From assembly GCA_002862965.1 (NCBI GenBank), contig PKCW01000209.1, forward strand, positions 1 to 5,339: DNA of 5,339 bases, written 5' to 3'. Source of the stretch: Pseudomonadota bacterium. GTDB taxonomy: Bacteria > Pseudomonadota > Gammaproteobacteria > UBA5335. Shown here piece by piece: positions 1 through 5,339 of this stretch; within the stretch, counting starts at the first letter, position 1, and each line of letters begins with the position of its first letter. The position numbers were made by a program, and so were the translations under genes. The notes beneath the pieces are model-generated. The model was given only the letters and a program-made list of their open reading frames with translations. It did no database searches and was not told the origin of the DNA.

Positions 1-689
1 TCAACGGTCAGAAGACCTTCATCACCAACGGCTATATGTCGGATCTGGTCATCGTGATCTGCAAGACCGACCCGAGCAAGGGCGCGGCCGGCATCAGCCT
101 GCTGGTGGTCGAGGCGGGAACGCCCGGTTTCGACAAGGGGCGCAAGCTCAAGAAGGTCGGCATGAAGGCCCAGGATACGGCCGAGCTGTTCTTCGACAAC
201 TGCAAGGTGCCCGCGGCTAATCTGCTGGGCAAGGAAGGCGGCGGTTTCGGCTACCTCATGAGCGAGCTGGTGCAGGAACGCCTGCTCATCGCCATGGGCT
301 CGATCACCGCCTCCGAGTACGTGCTCCAGCACACCATCGACTACGTCAAGCAGCGTGAGGTGTTCGGCAAGCCCTTGTCCAAGTTCCAGAACACGCGCTT
401 CAAGCTGGCGGAGCTCAAGACTCAGGTGACCATCGGCCGCATCTTCGTCGACCAATGCCTGGAACTGCACCTGCAGAAGAAACTGGACGTGACCACCGCC
501 GCCATGGCCAAACTGTGGACCACGGATCTGCAGTGTGCGCTCACCGACGAATGCCTGCAACTGCACGGCGGCTATGGCTACATGCTGGAGTATCCGGTGG
601 CCAAGGCCTTCGTCGATGGCCGGGTGCAGAAGATCTACGGCGGCACGAACGAGATCATGAAGGAGCTGATCAGCCGCAGCTTCCTGTAA
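1..689 (+). CDS. Acyl-CoA dehydrogenase, long-chain (LCAD-like) type, C-terminal part (5' end outside window)
   Basis: FAD-dependent acyl-CoA dehydrogenase, catalysing the alpha,beta-dehydrogenation of acyl-CoA that opens a beta-oxidation cycle and passing electrons to ETF. The frame is open from base 3 (first residues NGQKTFITNGY, a typical middle-domain motif) to the TAA at 687-689. About 228 residues are visible, so roughly 150 are missing compared with the usual ~380. After the middle beta domain comes the helical C-terminal domain with YVKQREVFGKPL, LQLHGGYGYM and the end motif IYGGTNEIMKEL. The catalytic glutamate of MCAD (YEGT) is Gly here. As in LCAD and isovaleryl-CoA dehydrogenase, the base is expected in the earlier QERLLIA motif (Glu codon 276-278). 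The C-terminus closely resembles mammalian ACADL as I remember it. Substrate length cannot be read with certainty. The next gene is convergent, so this is the last gene of its transcription unit. Confidence 0.95.
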   Translation, partial: NGQKTFITNGYMSDLVIVICKTDPSKGAAGISLLVVEAGTPGFDKGRKLKKVGMKAQDTAELFFDNCKVPAANLLGKEGGGFGYLMSELVQERLLIAMGSITASEYVLQHTIDYVKQREVFGKPLSKFQNTRFKLAELKTQVTIGRIFVDQCLELHLQKKLDVTTAAMAKLWTTDLQCALTDECLQLHGGYGYMLEYPVAKAFVDGRVQKIYGGTNEIMKELISRSFL

Positions 690-690
690 A

Positions 691-723
691 GCGGGACGTC
701 CCGCGTGCCTGGCGCGCGGGACG
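691..723. terminator. Hairpin between convergent genes, probable bidirectional terminator
   Basis: A perfect 9-bp stem pairs CGTCCCGCG (697-705) with CGCGGGACG (715-723) around a 9-nt loop. The stem can extend inward by three pairs (one G-U), leaving a 3-nt loop. The 14-base perfect palindrome GCGGGACGTCCCGC (691-704) overlaps the left arm, giving an alternative fold. It fills most of the gap between the acyl-CoA dehydrogenase stop (689) and the stop of the leftward zinc-ribbon gene (729), where a shared terminator is expected. No proper U-tract follows on the plus side. On the minus side there is only a short T-rich stretch overlapping the dehydrogenase stop codon. Terminator function is therefore inferred from structure and position. 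Confidence 0.55.
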
Positions 724-728
724 CCGGC

Positions 729-971
729 TCATCCGTGGGAGCAACCGCAGGCGTGCTTGCCGCAGGGCATGAGCGGCGCGGACGGACTGCCGCGGGTGAT
801 GACACCGCCGCCGGTGATCAGGCGTTCGATTGCCGCATCGGGGGGCGTATCGCCCAAGGGTTCGCCGGTTTCCCGGCACAGCTCCCCCCAGGTGGTCAAC
901 TGGCGGCTGATGCCGTGCCAGGCGGACAGCGTGCGTCCATTGGCGGGGCAGTGATAATCGTAGGTCGGCAT
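729..971 (-). CDS. Small FmdB-like zinc-ribbon domain protein
   Basis: An 80-residue protein starting MPTYDYHCPANG, the N-terminal pattern of FmdB-type zinc-ribbon proteins (MPxYxYxC), followed by LTTWGELCRETGEPLGDTP and a Cys/His-rich tail. Cysteines lie at 8, 32, 70, 75 and 77, with histidines at 73 and 79. The usual first knuckle CxxC is degenerate: Asn11 stands where the second Cys would be. If metal is bound, the tail (C70, H73, C75, C77, H79) and C8/C32 are the candidate ligands. Similar small proteins annotated only as zinc-ribbon or FmdB family occur in proteobacteria; their function is unknown, and a regulatory role is assumed from the family name. The ATG (969-971) has a GAGG ribosome binding site 8 nt upstream (980-983, minus strand). 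The gene is convergent with the dehydrogenase and divergent from opgD. It is probably a cytoplasmic single-gene unit. Confidence 0.85.
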   Translation of the reverse strand: MPTYDYHCPANGRTLSAWHGISRQLTTWGELCRETGEPLGDTPPDAAIERLITGGGVITRGSPSAPLMPCGKHACGCSHG

Positions 972-1083
972 GGTTTCGGCCTCGCAGCTTGAGTACAGTC
1001 GGCGCGGGTGATCGCCATGGCATGAGTGTAAACGAGGCGCTGGTCACCTGGACGGCCGGCGCGGCGGATTTTTCGACGGACGT

Positions 1084-1093
1084 GGGAGAGAAC
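1084..1093 (+). promoter_or_regulatory. Ribosome binding site fixing the opgD start
   Basis: GGGAGAG at 1084-1090, with its GGAG core 5 nt before the ATG at 1094. It supports this start over the in-frame upstream ATG at 989. The upstream start would put 35 residues without signal character in front of the twin-arginine motif. Confidence 0.75.
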
Positions 1094-2674
1094 ATGAATC
1101 GACGCGGGTTTCTTCAGGGATTCGGTGCCGTGTTGGCATGGGCGGGCTTGCCCCCGCTGGCCCGGACGGCATGGGCGCAGGCCGAGGGGCTCGCCTTCGG
1201 GCCGGCCGCCGCGTTCTCGTTCGACCAGTTGCAGCAGCAAGCGCGTGATCTGGCCGCCCGGCCCTTCCAGACGCGCCCCATCAAGGCCAACGCCACGCTC
1301 GAGTCCATCGATTTCGATACCCACCAGAAGCTGCGCTATCGTAAGGAAAAGGCGCTCTGGGGCGATGCTAGGCGTCCCTTCGGCGTGCAGTTCTTCCATC
1401 TGCACCGCTGGGTGCGGCAAGGCGTCAAGATCCATGTGCTGGAGGACGGCCGGGCACGGGAGCTGCTCTACCGGCCGGACTATTTCACCTACGGCGGTAC
1501 CGGCCTCGACAAGATTTTGCCCAAGGATCTGGGCTTTGCCGGCTTTCGCGTGCTGAACGACGGCAAGGACGGACCGGACTGGTTGGCTTTTCAGGGCGCG
1601 AGCTACTTCCGCACCAGCGGGCCGTTCGATCAATACGGCCTGTCCGCGCGTGGGGTGGCAATCAACACCGCGCTGCCCGAGCCAGAGGAGTTTCCGTTGT
1701 TCACGCAATTCTGGCTGGAGCAGGCCGAGGGCGGCAAGAGCGTGACGATCTATGCCCTGTTGGATGGCCCCAGTCTGTCGGGCGCCTATCGCTTCGTCTG
1801 CCGGAAGGGCGAGACGATCACCATGGACGTGTCGGCTGTGCTGTTCCCGCGCGCGGCGATCACGCGCCTGGGCGTCGCGCCGCTGACCAGCATGTTCTGG
1901 TACAGCGAGGCCAACCGGCGGCAGGGTTCGGACTGGCGACCGGAGATCCACGACAACGACGGCCTGGCGCTGTGGACGGGCGCGGGCGAACGCATCTTCC
2001 GGCCGCTGAACAACCCCCTCAGCGTCATGACCAACAGCTTTTTCGACAACAATCCGCGCGGCTTCGGCCTGATGCAGCGGGACCGCAACTTCGATCACTA
2101 CCAGGACGACGGTGCCTATTACGACCGCCGCCCGGCCTTGTGGGTGGAGCCTTTGGGCGAATGGGGCGAAGGCGCCGTGCAACTGGTCGAGATCCCCACC
2201 AACGACGAGATCCACGACAACATCGTCGCCTACTGGGTGCCCAAGGCGCCGATCACGGCCGGCTCCCGCTGGGCTTTCGATTATCGCCTGCACTGGGTGG
2301 ATCAGGAGCCCTATCCGCAGGAGGGTGTCGGTCGCGTCGTCGATACGCGCATTGGCCGGTCCGGAATCCCGGGCCAGGAAAAAGGCATCCGGCCCGAGAA
2401 TGCGCGCAAGTTCGTCATCGACTTTGCCGGCGCCAATCTGGCCGACATGCCGCAGCGCTTCGACATTCTGCCGAACGTGTGGGCCTCGCGCGGCCGGATC
2501 GCGGGCAGCTATTCGCTCAAGGTCGTCGGGACCGATCGCTGGCGCGCGGTGTTCGACCTGCTGGATGTGGAAGGTACTCAGCCGGTGGATCTGCGTTGCT
2601 TCCTGCCGCTGCGCAACCAGCCGCTGACGGAAACCTGGCTGTTCCAGTATCTGCCGGACGCTCATCGCGTGTAG
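1094..2674 (+). CDS. opgD: Periplasmic glucan biosynthesis protein OpgD (MdoD), Tat-exported
   Basis: A 526-residue protein of the OpgG/OpgD family, which acts in the periplasm on osmoregulated beta-1,2-linked glucans; E. coli OpgD is reported as a beta-1,2-glucanase (family GH186) that shapes glucan length. The N-terminus MNRRGFLQGF is a twin-arginine motif, then a hydrophobic stretch, with signal cleavage likely after AWA (28) or AQA (30). Tat export points to OpgD rather than the Sec-exported OpgG. Family motifs in order are LGFAGFRV (~146-153), GASYFRT, QYGLSARG, FPLFTQFW, LTSMFW, RPLNNP, DNNPRGFGLMQRDRNFDHYQD (~318-338) and RPALWVEP. The aspartates matching E. coli D300 and D388, reported as catalytic, are Asp287 (in EIHD, codon 1952-1954) and Asp375 (in EIHDNIV). 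E. coli OpgD is 551 residues, so this one is complete. No opgG or opgH lies beside it and it appears monocistronic. Confidence 0.93.
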   Translation: MNRRGFLQGFGAVLAWAGLPPLARTAWAQAEGLAFGPAAAFSFDQLQQQARDLAARPFQTRPIKANATLESIDFDTHQKLRYRKEKALWGDARRPFGVQFFHLHRWVRQGVKIHVLEDGRARELLYRPDYFTYGGTGLDKILPKDLGFAGFRVLNDGKDGPDWLAFQGASYFRTSGPFDQYGLSARGVAINTALPEPEEFPLFTQFWLEQAEGGKSVTIYALLDGPSLSGAYRFVCRKGETITMDVSAVLFPRAAITRLGVAPLTSMFWYSEANRRQGSDWRPEIHDNDGLALWTGAGERIFRPLNNPLSVMTNSFFDNNPRGFGLMQRDRNFDHYQDDGAYYDRRPALWVEPLGEWGEGAVQLVEIPTNDEIHDNIVAYWVPKAPITAGSRWAFDYRLHWVDQEPYPQEGVGRVVDTRIGRSGIPGQEKGIRPENARKFVIDFAGANLADMPQRFDILPNVWASRGRIAGSYSLKVVGTDRWRAVFDLLDVEGTQPVDLRCFLPLRNQPLTETWLFQYLPDAHRV

Positions 2675-2688
2675 GAAATCGGCCATAC

Positions 2689-2703
2689 CACCCGCATCGG
2701 GTG
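2689..2703 (+). terminator. Small hairpin just after opgD
   Basis: CACCCG (2689-2694) and CGGGTG (2698-2703) form a perfect 6-bp stem with a 3-nt loop, 14 nt after the opgD stop. No T-run follows, so intrinsic termination is doubtful; it may only protect the 3' end or act together with the larger hairpin further downstream. Confidence 0.3.
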
Positions 2704-2711
2704 TCGGCTAT

Positions 2712-2752
2712 GCTCAGGTGCCGTGATCCGGATCTCCCGGATCGACCTGAGC
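2712..2752. repeat. Two-tier inverted repeat between opgD and the SDR operon
   Basis: An outer perfect 8-bp stem pairs GCTCAGGT (2712-2719) with ACCTGAGC (2745-2752). An inner perfect 7-bp stem pairs GATCCGG (2725-2731) with CCGGATC (2737-2743) around a 5-nt loop. Between the tiers the left side has 5 unpaired bases and the right side one. The left inner arm also begins the 10-bp palindrome GATCCGGATC (2725-2734). It lies 46 bp before the next start codon. It could be a factor-assisted terminator of opgD, a structured leader of the downstream operon, or an operator; sequence alone does not decide. Confidence 0.6.
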
Positions 2753-2786
2753 CGCCACGGACGCGCGGCTCGTAGACGTTCATCAT

Positions 2787-2798
2787 GGAGGATGGAGC
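2787..2798 (+). promoter_or_regulatory. Ribosome binding site of the MFE-2-like SDR
   Basis: GGAGG at 2787-2791 lies 7 nt before the ATG at 2799. It selects this start, which gives the family-typical N-terminus; the ATG at 2785 is out of frame. I found no convincing -35/-10 pair in the gap upstream. Confidence 0.75.
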
Positions 2799-3644
2799 AT
2801 GAGCTTTCGTTTCGACGGCAAAGTGGCGATCGTGACCGGCGCCGGCCATGGCCTCGGCCGTTCCCATGCGCTGGAACTGGCGCGGCGCGGCGCCAAGGTC
2901 GTGATCAACGATCTGGGCGGCAACATCGACGGCACCGGCGGGTCGAGCGAAGCGGCCCGCGCGGTGGTCGAGGAAATCAAGGCCATGGGCGGTGAGGCGA
3001 TCGCCAACGGCGGTTCGGTGGCCGATCCCCAGGGCGCTCAGAGCATCGTCGACGACGCCATGAACGCGTGGGGACGCATCGACGTGCTCATCAACAACGC
3101 CGGCATCCTGCGCGACAAGAGCTTCAAGAACGTCACCATGGAAGACTTCCGCCTCGTGCTGGAAGTCCACCTCATGGGCACCGTGCTGGTCACCAAGGCG
3201 GCCTGGCCGATCATGAACGAGCAGGAATACGGCCGCATCGTGGTCACCACCTCCGCCTCGGGGCTGTGGGGCAACTTCGGCCAGACCAACTACAGCGCGG
3301 CCAAGCTGGGCATCGTCGGCTTCATGAACACTCTGGCCAAGGAAGGCGCCAAGAAGAACATCCGCACCAATGCCATCGCGCCCATCGCCGGGACGCGCAT
3401 GACCGAGGGTCTGATGCCCAAGCCCATGCTGGATCAGCTCAAGCCCGAGCTGGTGACGCCCGGCGTGGTGTACCTGTGCACCGAGGATGCGCCCAACGGC
3501 TTCATCCTGCAGGCCGGCGGCGGGCGTTTCTTCCGCGCACAGATGATGGAAAACCAGGGCGCGACCCTCAAGGAGCCGACCGTCGAGTCGGTGGCCGAGC
3601 AGTGGGACAAGGTCGCCGACATGACCAAGGCGCGCGGGCATTGA
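2799..3644 (+). CDS. SDR of the MFE-2 type, probable (3R)-3-hydroxyacyl-CoA dehydrogenase
   Basis: A 281-residue short-chain dehydrogenase closely resembling the dehydrogenase domain of peroxisomal multifunctional enzyme 2 (HSD17B4), which oxidises (3R)-3-hydroxyacyl-CoA to 3-ketoacyl-CoA. The cofactor loop TGAGHGLG lies at 13-20. Asp38 in NDLGG, at the end of strand 2, favours NAD(H). NNAGILRDKSF starts at 99, and catalytic Ser152, Tyr165 and Lys169 lie in TSASGLWGNFGQTNYSAAKLG. The classical SDR Asn of the tetrad is His124 (EVHLMGT), as in MFE-2. The C-terminus continues beyond a standard ~250-residue SDR into an MFE-2-like tail. No hydratase or sterol-carrier domain is fused, so a separate MaoC-type hydratase would be needed. 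It is the first gene of the three-gene rightward run. The exact acyl or steroid substrate is not visible. Confidence 0.9.
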   Translation: MSFRFDGKVAIVTGAGHGLGRSHALELARRGAKVVINDLGGNIDGTGGSSEAARAVVEEIKAMGGEAIANGGSVADPQGAQSIVDDAMNAWGRIDVLINNAGILRDKSFKNVTMEDFRLVLEVHLMGTVLVTKAAWPIMNEQEYGRIVVTTSASGLWGNFGQTNYSAAKLGIVGFMNTLAKEGAKKNIRTNAIAPIAGTRMTEGLMPKPMLDQLKPELVTPGVVYLCTEDAPNGFILQAGGGRFFRAQMMENQGATLKEPTVESVAEQWDKVADMTKARGH

Positions 3645-3648
3645 GCGC

Positions 3649-3696
3649 GGGGGTGCGCGGCGACGCAGGGCCCTCCTCCGCCCGCCGCGCGCCTCC
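3649..3696 (+). terminator. Long GC-rich hairpin between the two SDR genes
   Basis: A 14-bp stem with two G-U pairs joins 3649-3662 (core GCGCGGCG) to 3683-3696 (core CGCCGCGC) around a 20-nt loop that itself contains GGGCCC. It begins five bases after the first SDR's stop codon. No U-tract follows, so it is not a classical intrinsic terminator. It could reduce read-through or stabilise the upstream mRNA. If it does terminate, the second SDR would need its own promoter in the remaining 44 bp, where I see no good candidate. Confidence 0.4.
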
Positions 3697-3740
3697 TGCC
3701 GGGGTGACCGGAACACGTACCGACCAACAGGACTGATCTC

Positions 3741-4514
3741 ATGGACGAGAGCATCAAGCAGCGGTTCGACCTGACCGGCAAGGTGGCGGTCGTCACCGGC
3801 GCCAGCAAGGGCATCGGCGAGGCCATCGCCCGCGCCTTGGGGGAATTCGGCGCCACGGTGGTGGTGTCCAGCCGACGGCTCGAAGCCGTGGAAGCGGTGG
3901 CGGAACAGCTCCGCGCCGCAGGCATCACGGCGAGCGCGGTGGCGGCCCACATGGGCGACATGGCGCAGGCGCGCGCCCTGATGGACGAGGTCATCGCCCG
4001 TCATGGCGGTGTGGACATCATCGTCAACAACGCGGCGACCAACCCGGTCTTCGGCCCCATGATGAACGCCGACGAGTCGGTGTTCCAGAAGATCATGGCG
4101 GTGAACGTGCAGGGGCCGCTGGAGCTGTGCAAGCGCGCCGTGCCGGTGCTGCGCAGCCGCGGCGGCGGCTCCATCGTCAACATCGCCAGCGTCGGCGGCC
4201 TCAATCCCGAGCGCATGCTGGGGCTCTACAGCGTCAGCAAGTCCGCCCTGATCAGCCTGACCAAGGTCATGGCCAAGGAATGGGGCGGGATGGGCATTCG
4301 CGCCAACGCGATCTGTCCGGGGCTCATCAAGACCAAGTTCAGCCAGGCCTTGTGGCAGAACGATCAGGTGCTCAAGCAGGCGCTGGCGATGGCGCCCATC
4401 AGCCGCATCGGCATGCCGCAGGACCTGGCGGGACTCGCGGTGTTTCTGGCCTCCGACGCCGCGGCCTATTGCACGGGCGGCGTGTTCGTGGCCGACGGCG
4501 GCCTCACCGTCTAG
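3741..4514 (+). CDS. SDR family oxidoreductase, DHRS4-like, probably NADPH-dependent
   Basis: A 257-residue classical short-chain dehydrogenase/reductase. The cofactor motif TGASKGIG lies at 19-26. SSRR (43-46) after strand 2 puts arginines where they bind the NADP(H) phosphate. NNAA lies at 96-99, and the full tetrad is Asn122, Ser150, Tyr163 and Lys167 (YSVSK). The PG motif continues as PGLIKTKFSQALW, then a GxPxDLAGLAVFLASDAAAYCTGG ending. The PGLIKTxFSxxLW stretch and the C-terminal half resemble DHRS4 carbonyl reductases; FabG-like 3-oxoacyl reductases are more distant. A carbonyl or ketone reductase role in lipid metabolism is likely but the substrate is unknown. It starts 96 bp after the preceding SDR, with a weak site AGGA (3729-3732) 8 nt before the ATG, and is followed almost directly by the GST gene. 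Confidence 0.9.
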   Translation: MDESIKQRFDLTGKVAVVTGASKGIGEAIARALGEFGATVVVSSRRLEAVEAVAEQLRAAGITASAVAAHMGDMAQARALMDEVIARHGGVDIIVNNAATNPVFGPMMNADESVFQKIMAVNVQGPLELCKRAVPVLRSRGGGSIVNIASVGGLNPERMLGLYSVSKSALISLTKVMAKEWGGMGIRANAICPGLIKTKFSQALWQNDQVLKQALAMAPISRIGMPQDLAGLAVFLASDAAAYCTGGVFVADGGLTV

Positions 4515-4517
4515 CGC

Positions 4518-4528
4518 AGGAGATGCTC
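4518..4528 (+). promoter_or_regulatory. Ribosome binding site choosing the GST start
   Basis: AGGAG at 4518-4522 is 6 nt before the ATG at 4529. The in-frame ATG at 4523 abuts it directly and so cannot be used efficiently. The protein is therefore taken to start MYRLHGFSLSN. Confidence 0.75.
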
Positions 4529-5173
4529 ATGTACCGCCTCCATGGGTTTTCGCTGAGCAACTACTACAACCTCGTCAAGCTCACCATGCTCGAAAAAGGC
4601 CTGCCCTTCGAGGAAGTGCAGGTTTTTCCGCCGCCCAAGCCGGAATTTCAGCAGAAAAGCCCGATGGGCAAGATTCCCTGTCTCGAAATCGACGCCGGGC
4701 GCTTTCTCAGCGAATCACAGGTGATCCTCGACTACCTCGAGGAAACCCATCCCGAACCCGCGCTCTACCCCGAGGATCCGTTTGCGCGCGCCAAGGTGCG
4801 CGAGCTGATGCGGGTGATGGAGCTGTATCTGGAACTGCCGGCGCGGCGGCTCTACGCCCAGGCGTTCTTCGGCGGCGCGGTCAGTGATGAAACCCGCCAG
4901 GAGGTCCGCGCGCAGATCGAAAAAGCCGGCGCGGCCTTCGGCCAGATGGTCCGCTTCGACGGCTTTCTCGCCGGCGGGGCGCTCACCTTGGCCGATCTGG
5001 CGGCGGTCATCCACCTGCCGCTGGTGGCCCTGGCGACGCGCCGGATCTATGGCGAGGATCTGCTGGCACCGCTGGCGGGCCTGCCGGACTATCTGAGCCG
5101 TCTGCGGCAGCGACCCTGCGTGCAGACGGTGCTCGCGGGCCAGAAGCAGGCATCGGCACGGCTCGCCCCGTAG
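4529..5173 (+). CDS. Glutathione S-transferase family protein
   Basis: A 214-residue cytosolic GST-fold protein. The thioredoxin-like N-terminal domain (~1-75) has strand-helix MYRLHGFSLSNYYNLVKL, with Ser8/Ser10/Asn11 near the usual catalytic position. It also has SPMGKIPCLEI with the cis-proline Pro50, and the glutathione gamma-glutamyl-binding pair Glu62-Ser63 in LSESQVILDYLEE. The all-helical C-terminal domain (~85-205) includes FLAGGALTLADLAA, the N-capping box with Thr153 and Asp156. The protein could conjugate glutathione to electrophiles, reduce peroxides or isomerise a substrate; the class is not clear. The start lies 14 bp after the upstream SDR stop, so the two are almost certainly co-transcribed. 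This makes detoxification of a lipid-oxidation product, or a glutathione-dependent catabolic step, a reasonable inference. There is no obvious terminator in the short gap before the tRNA promoter. Confidence 0.92.
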   Translation: MYRLHGFSLSNYYNLVKLTMLEKGLPFEEVQVFPPPKPEFQQKSPMGKIPCLEIDAGRFLSESQVILDYLEETHPEPALYPEDPFARAKVRELMRVMELYLELPARRLYAQAFFGGAVSDETRQEVRAQIEKAGAAFGQMVRFDGFLAGGALTLADLAAVIHLPLVALATRRIYGEDLLAPLAGLPDYLSRLRQRPCVQTVLAGQKQASARLAP

Positions 5174-5202
5174 CGGCCCGAGTGTTCCCGCGGCGGCGCT
5201 TG

Positions 5203-5231
5203 TTGACAGACATCCGCCACCTCCCGATAAT
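5203..5231 (+). promoter_or_regulatory. Sigma-70 promoter of tRNA-Arg with GC-rich discriminator
   Basis: A perfect -35 box TTGACA (5203-5208) is followed by a 17-nt spacer and the -10 box GATAAT (5226-5231, five of six consensus bases). The bases after the -10 box, GCGCCG, form the GC-rich discriminator typical of stable-RNA promoters under stringent (ppGpp) control. The start of transcription would fall near 5238, only a few bases before the mature tRNA 5' end at 5244. Confidence 0.88.
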
Positions 5232-5243
5232 GCGCCGTTCAAC

Positions 5244-5320
5244 GCGCCCGTAGCTCAGCTGGATAGAGTACCTGGCTACGAACCAGGTGGTCGGAGGTTC
5301 GAATCCTTCCGGGCGCGCCA
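5244..5320 (+). tRNA. tRNA-Arg, anticodon ACG
   Basis: A complete 77-nt cloverleaf with encoded CCA. The acceptor stem GCGCCCG (5244-5250) pairs fully with CGGGCGC (5310-5316); G5317 is the discriminator base and CCA is 5318-5320. The D stem is GCTC/GAGT with one G-U pair. The anticodon stem CCTGG/CCAGG (5271-5275, 5283-5287) encloses the loop CTACGAA with anticodon ACG at 5278-5280. The T stem is GGAGG/CCTTC with loop TTCGAAT. The A of the anticodon is expected to become inosine (TadA), so this tRNA reads CGU, CGC and CGA, the main arginine codons in this GC-rich DNA. Confidence 0.98.
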
Positions 5321-5339
5321 TTCGAGCTTCGAGACCAAG

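Noticed and set aside
989..1093. In-frame 35-residue N-terminal extension of OpgD
   Set aside because: The Tat motif must be near the N-terminus and the good ribosome binding site is at 1084-1090, just before the ATG at 1094.
972..1093. Possible promoters in the divergent zinc-ribbon/opgD gap (TTGAGT at 989, TGTAAA at 1027, TTTACA on the minus strand)
   Set aside because: No pair of boxes has acceptable spacing on either strand, so a promoter cannot be placed from sequence.
896..2686. 596-codon open frame on the minus strand, antisense to opgD
   Set aside because: It lies opposite a clear OpgD homologue in GC-rich DNA, where antisense frames stay open by codon bias. Its translation is Arg/Ala/His-rich with no recognisable domain.
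2517..4004. 495-codon open frame on the minus strand across the first SDR and part of the second
   Set aside because: It is a shadow of two well-supported SDR genes, with low-complexity composition and no family motifs.
4127..4528. Upstream extension of the GST frame through the second SDR
   Set aside because: The extension is Arg/Gly-rich out-of-frame translation of the SDR gene; the GST domain and its ribosome binding site fix the start at 4529.
5007..5321. Minus-strand open frame beginning MARPEGFEPPTTWFVARYSIQLSYG
   Set aside because: This peptide is the well-known false translation of the antisense strand of a tRNA-Arg gene, and the rest runs antisense to the GST gene.

Overview
This is a GC-rich window of ordinary chromosomal type. 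It holds six protein genes (one cut by the left edge) and one tRNA gene, and about 90% of it is coding. The tRNA carries an encoded CCA end. It sits with a Tat-exported OpgD-type periplasmic glucan protein, a small FmdB-like zinc-ribbon protein and aerobic fatty-acid catabolism genes. Together these suggest a gammaproteobacterium. A lipid- or hydrocarbon-degrading lineage such as Nevskiales/Solimonadaceae is my guess from gene content, not something I could test.

Left part (1-1093): the C-terminal part of a long-chain-type acyl-CoA dehydrogenase reads rightward to 689. It meets a small leftward gene for an 80-residue zinc-ribbon-like protein (729-971). The 39-bp convergent gap carries a strong hairpin. 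The gap from 972 to 1093 separates the zinc-ribbon gene from the divergent opgD; I found no convincing promoter in it, only ribosome binding sites.

Middle (1094-2798): opgD encodes a periplasmic glucan-modifying protein with a twin-arginine signal and both aspartates reported as catalytic in E. coli OpgD. Neither opgG nor opgH is next to it. A 124-bp gap follows, with a small hairpin and then a two-tier hairpin of 8+7 bp, before the next gene.

Right part (2799-5173): three co-oriented genes form a probable operon. They are an SDR resembling the (3R)-hydroxyacyl-CoA dehydrogenase domain of peroxisomal MFE-2, a DHRS4-like SDR, and a glutathione S-transferase-like protein whose start lies 14 bp after the preceding stop. 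With the dehydrogenase at the left edge, this suggests acyl-CoA or lipid oxidation, with the second SDR and the GST handling carbonyl or electrophilic products. That joint role is inference.

Right edge (5203-5339): a near-consensus sigma-70 promoter with a GC-rich discriminator drives tRNA-Arg(ACG). I saw no CRISPR array, insertion sequence, prophage gene or defence system. The observations worth a second look are mainly intergenic secondary structures and a few family-level details; nothing here looks like a new system.
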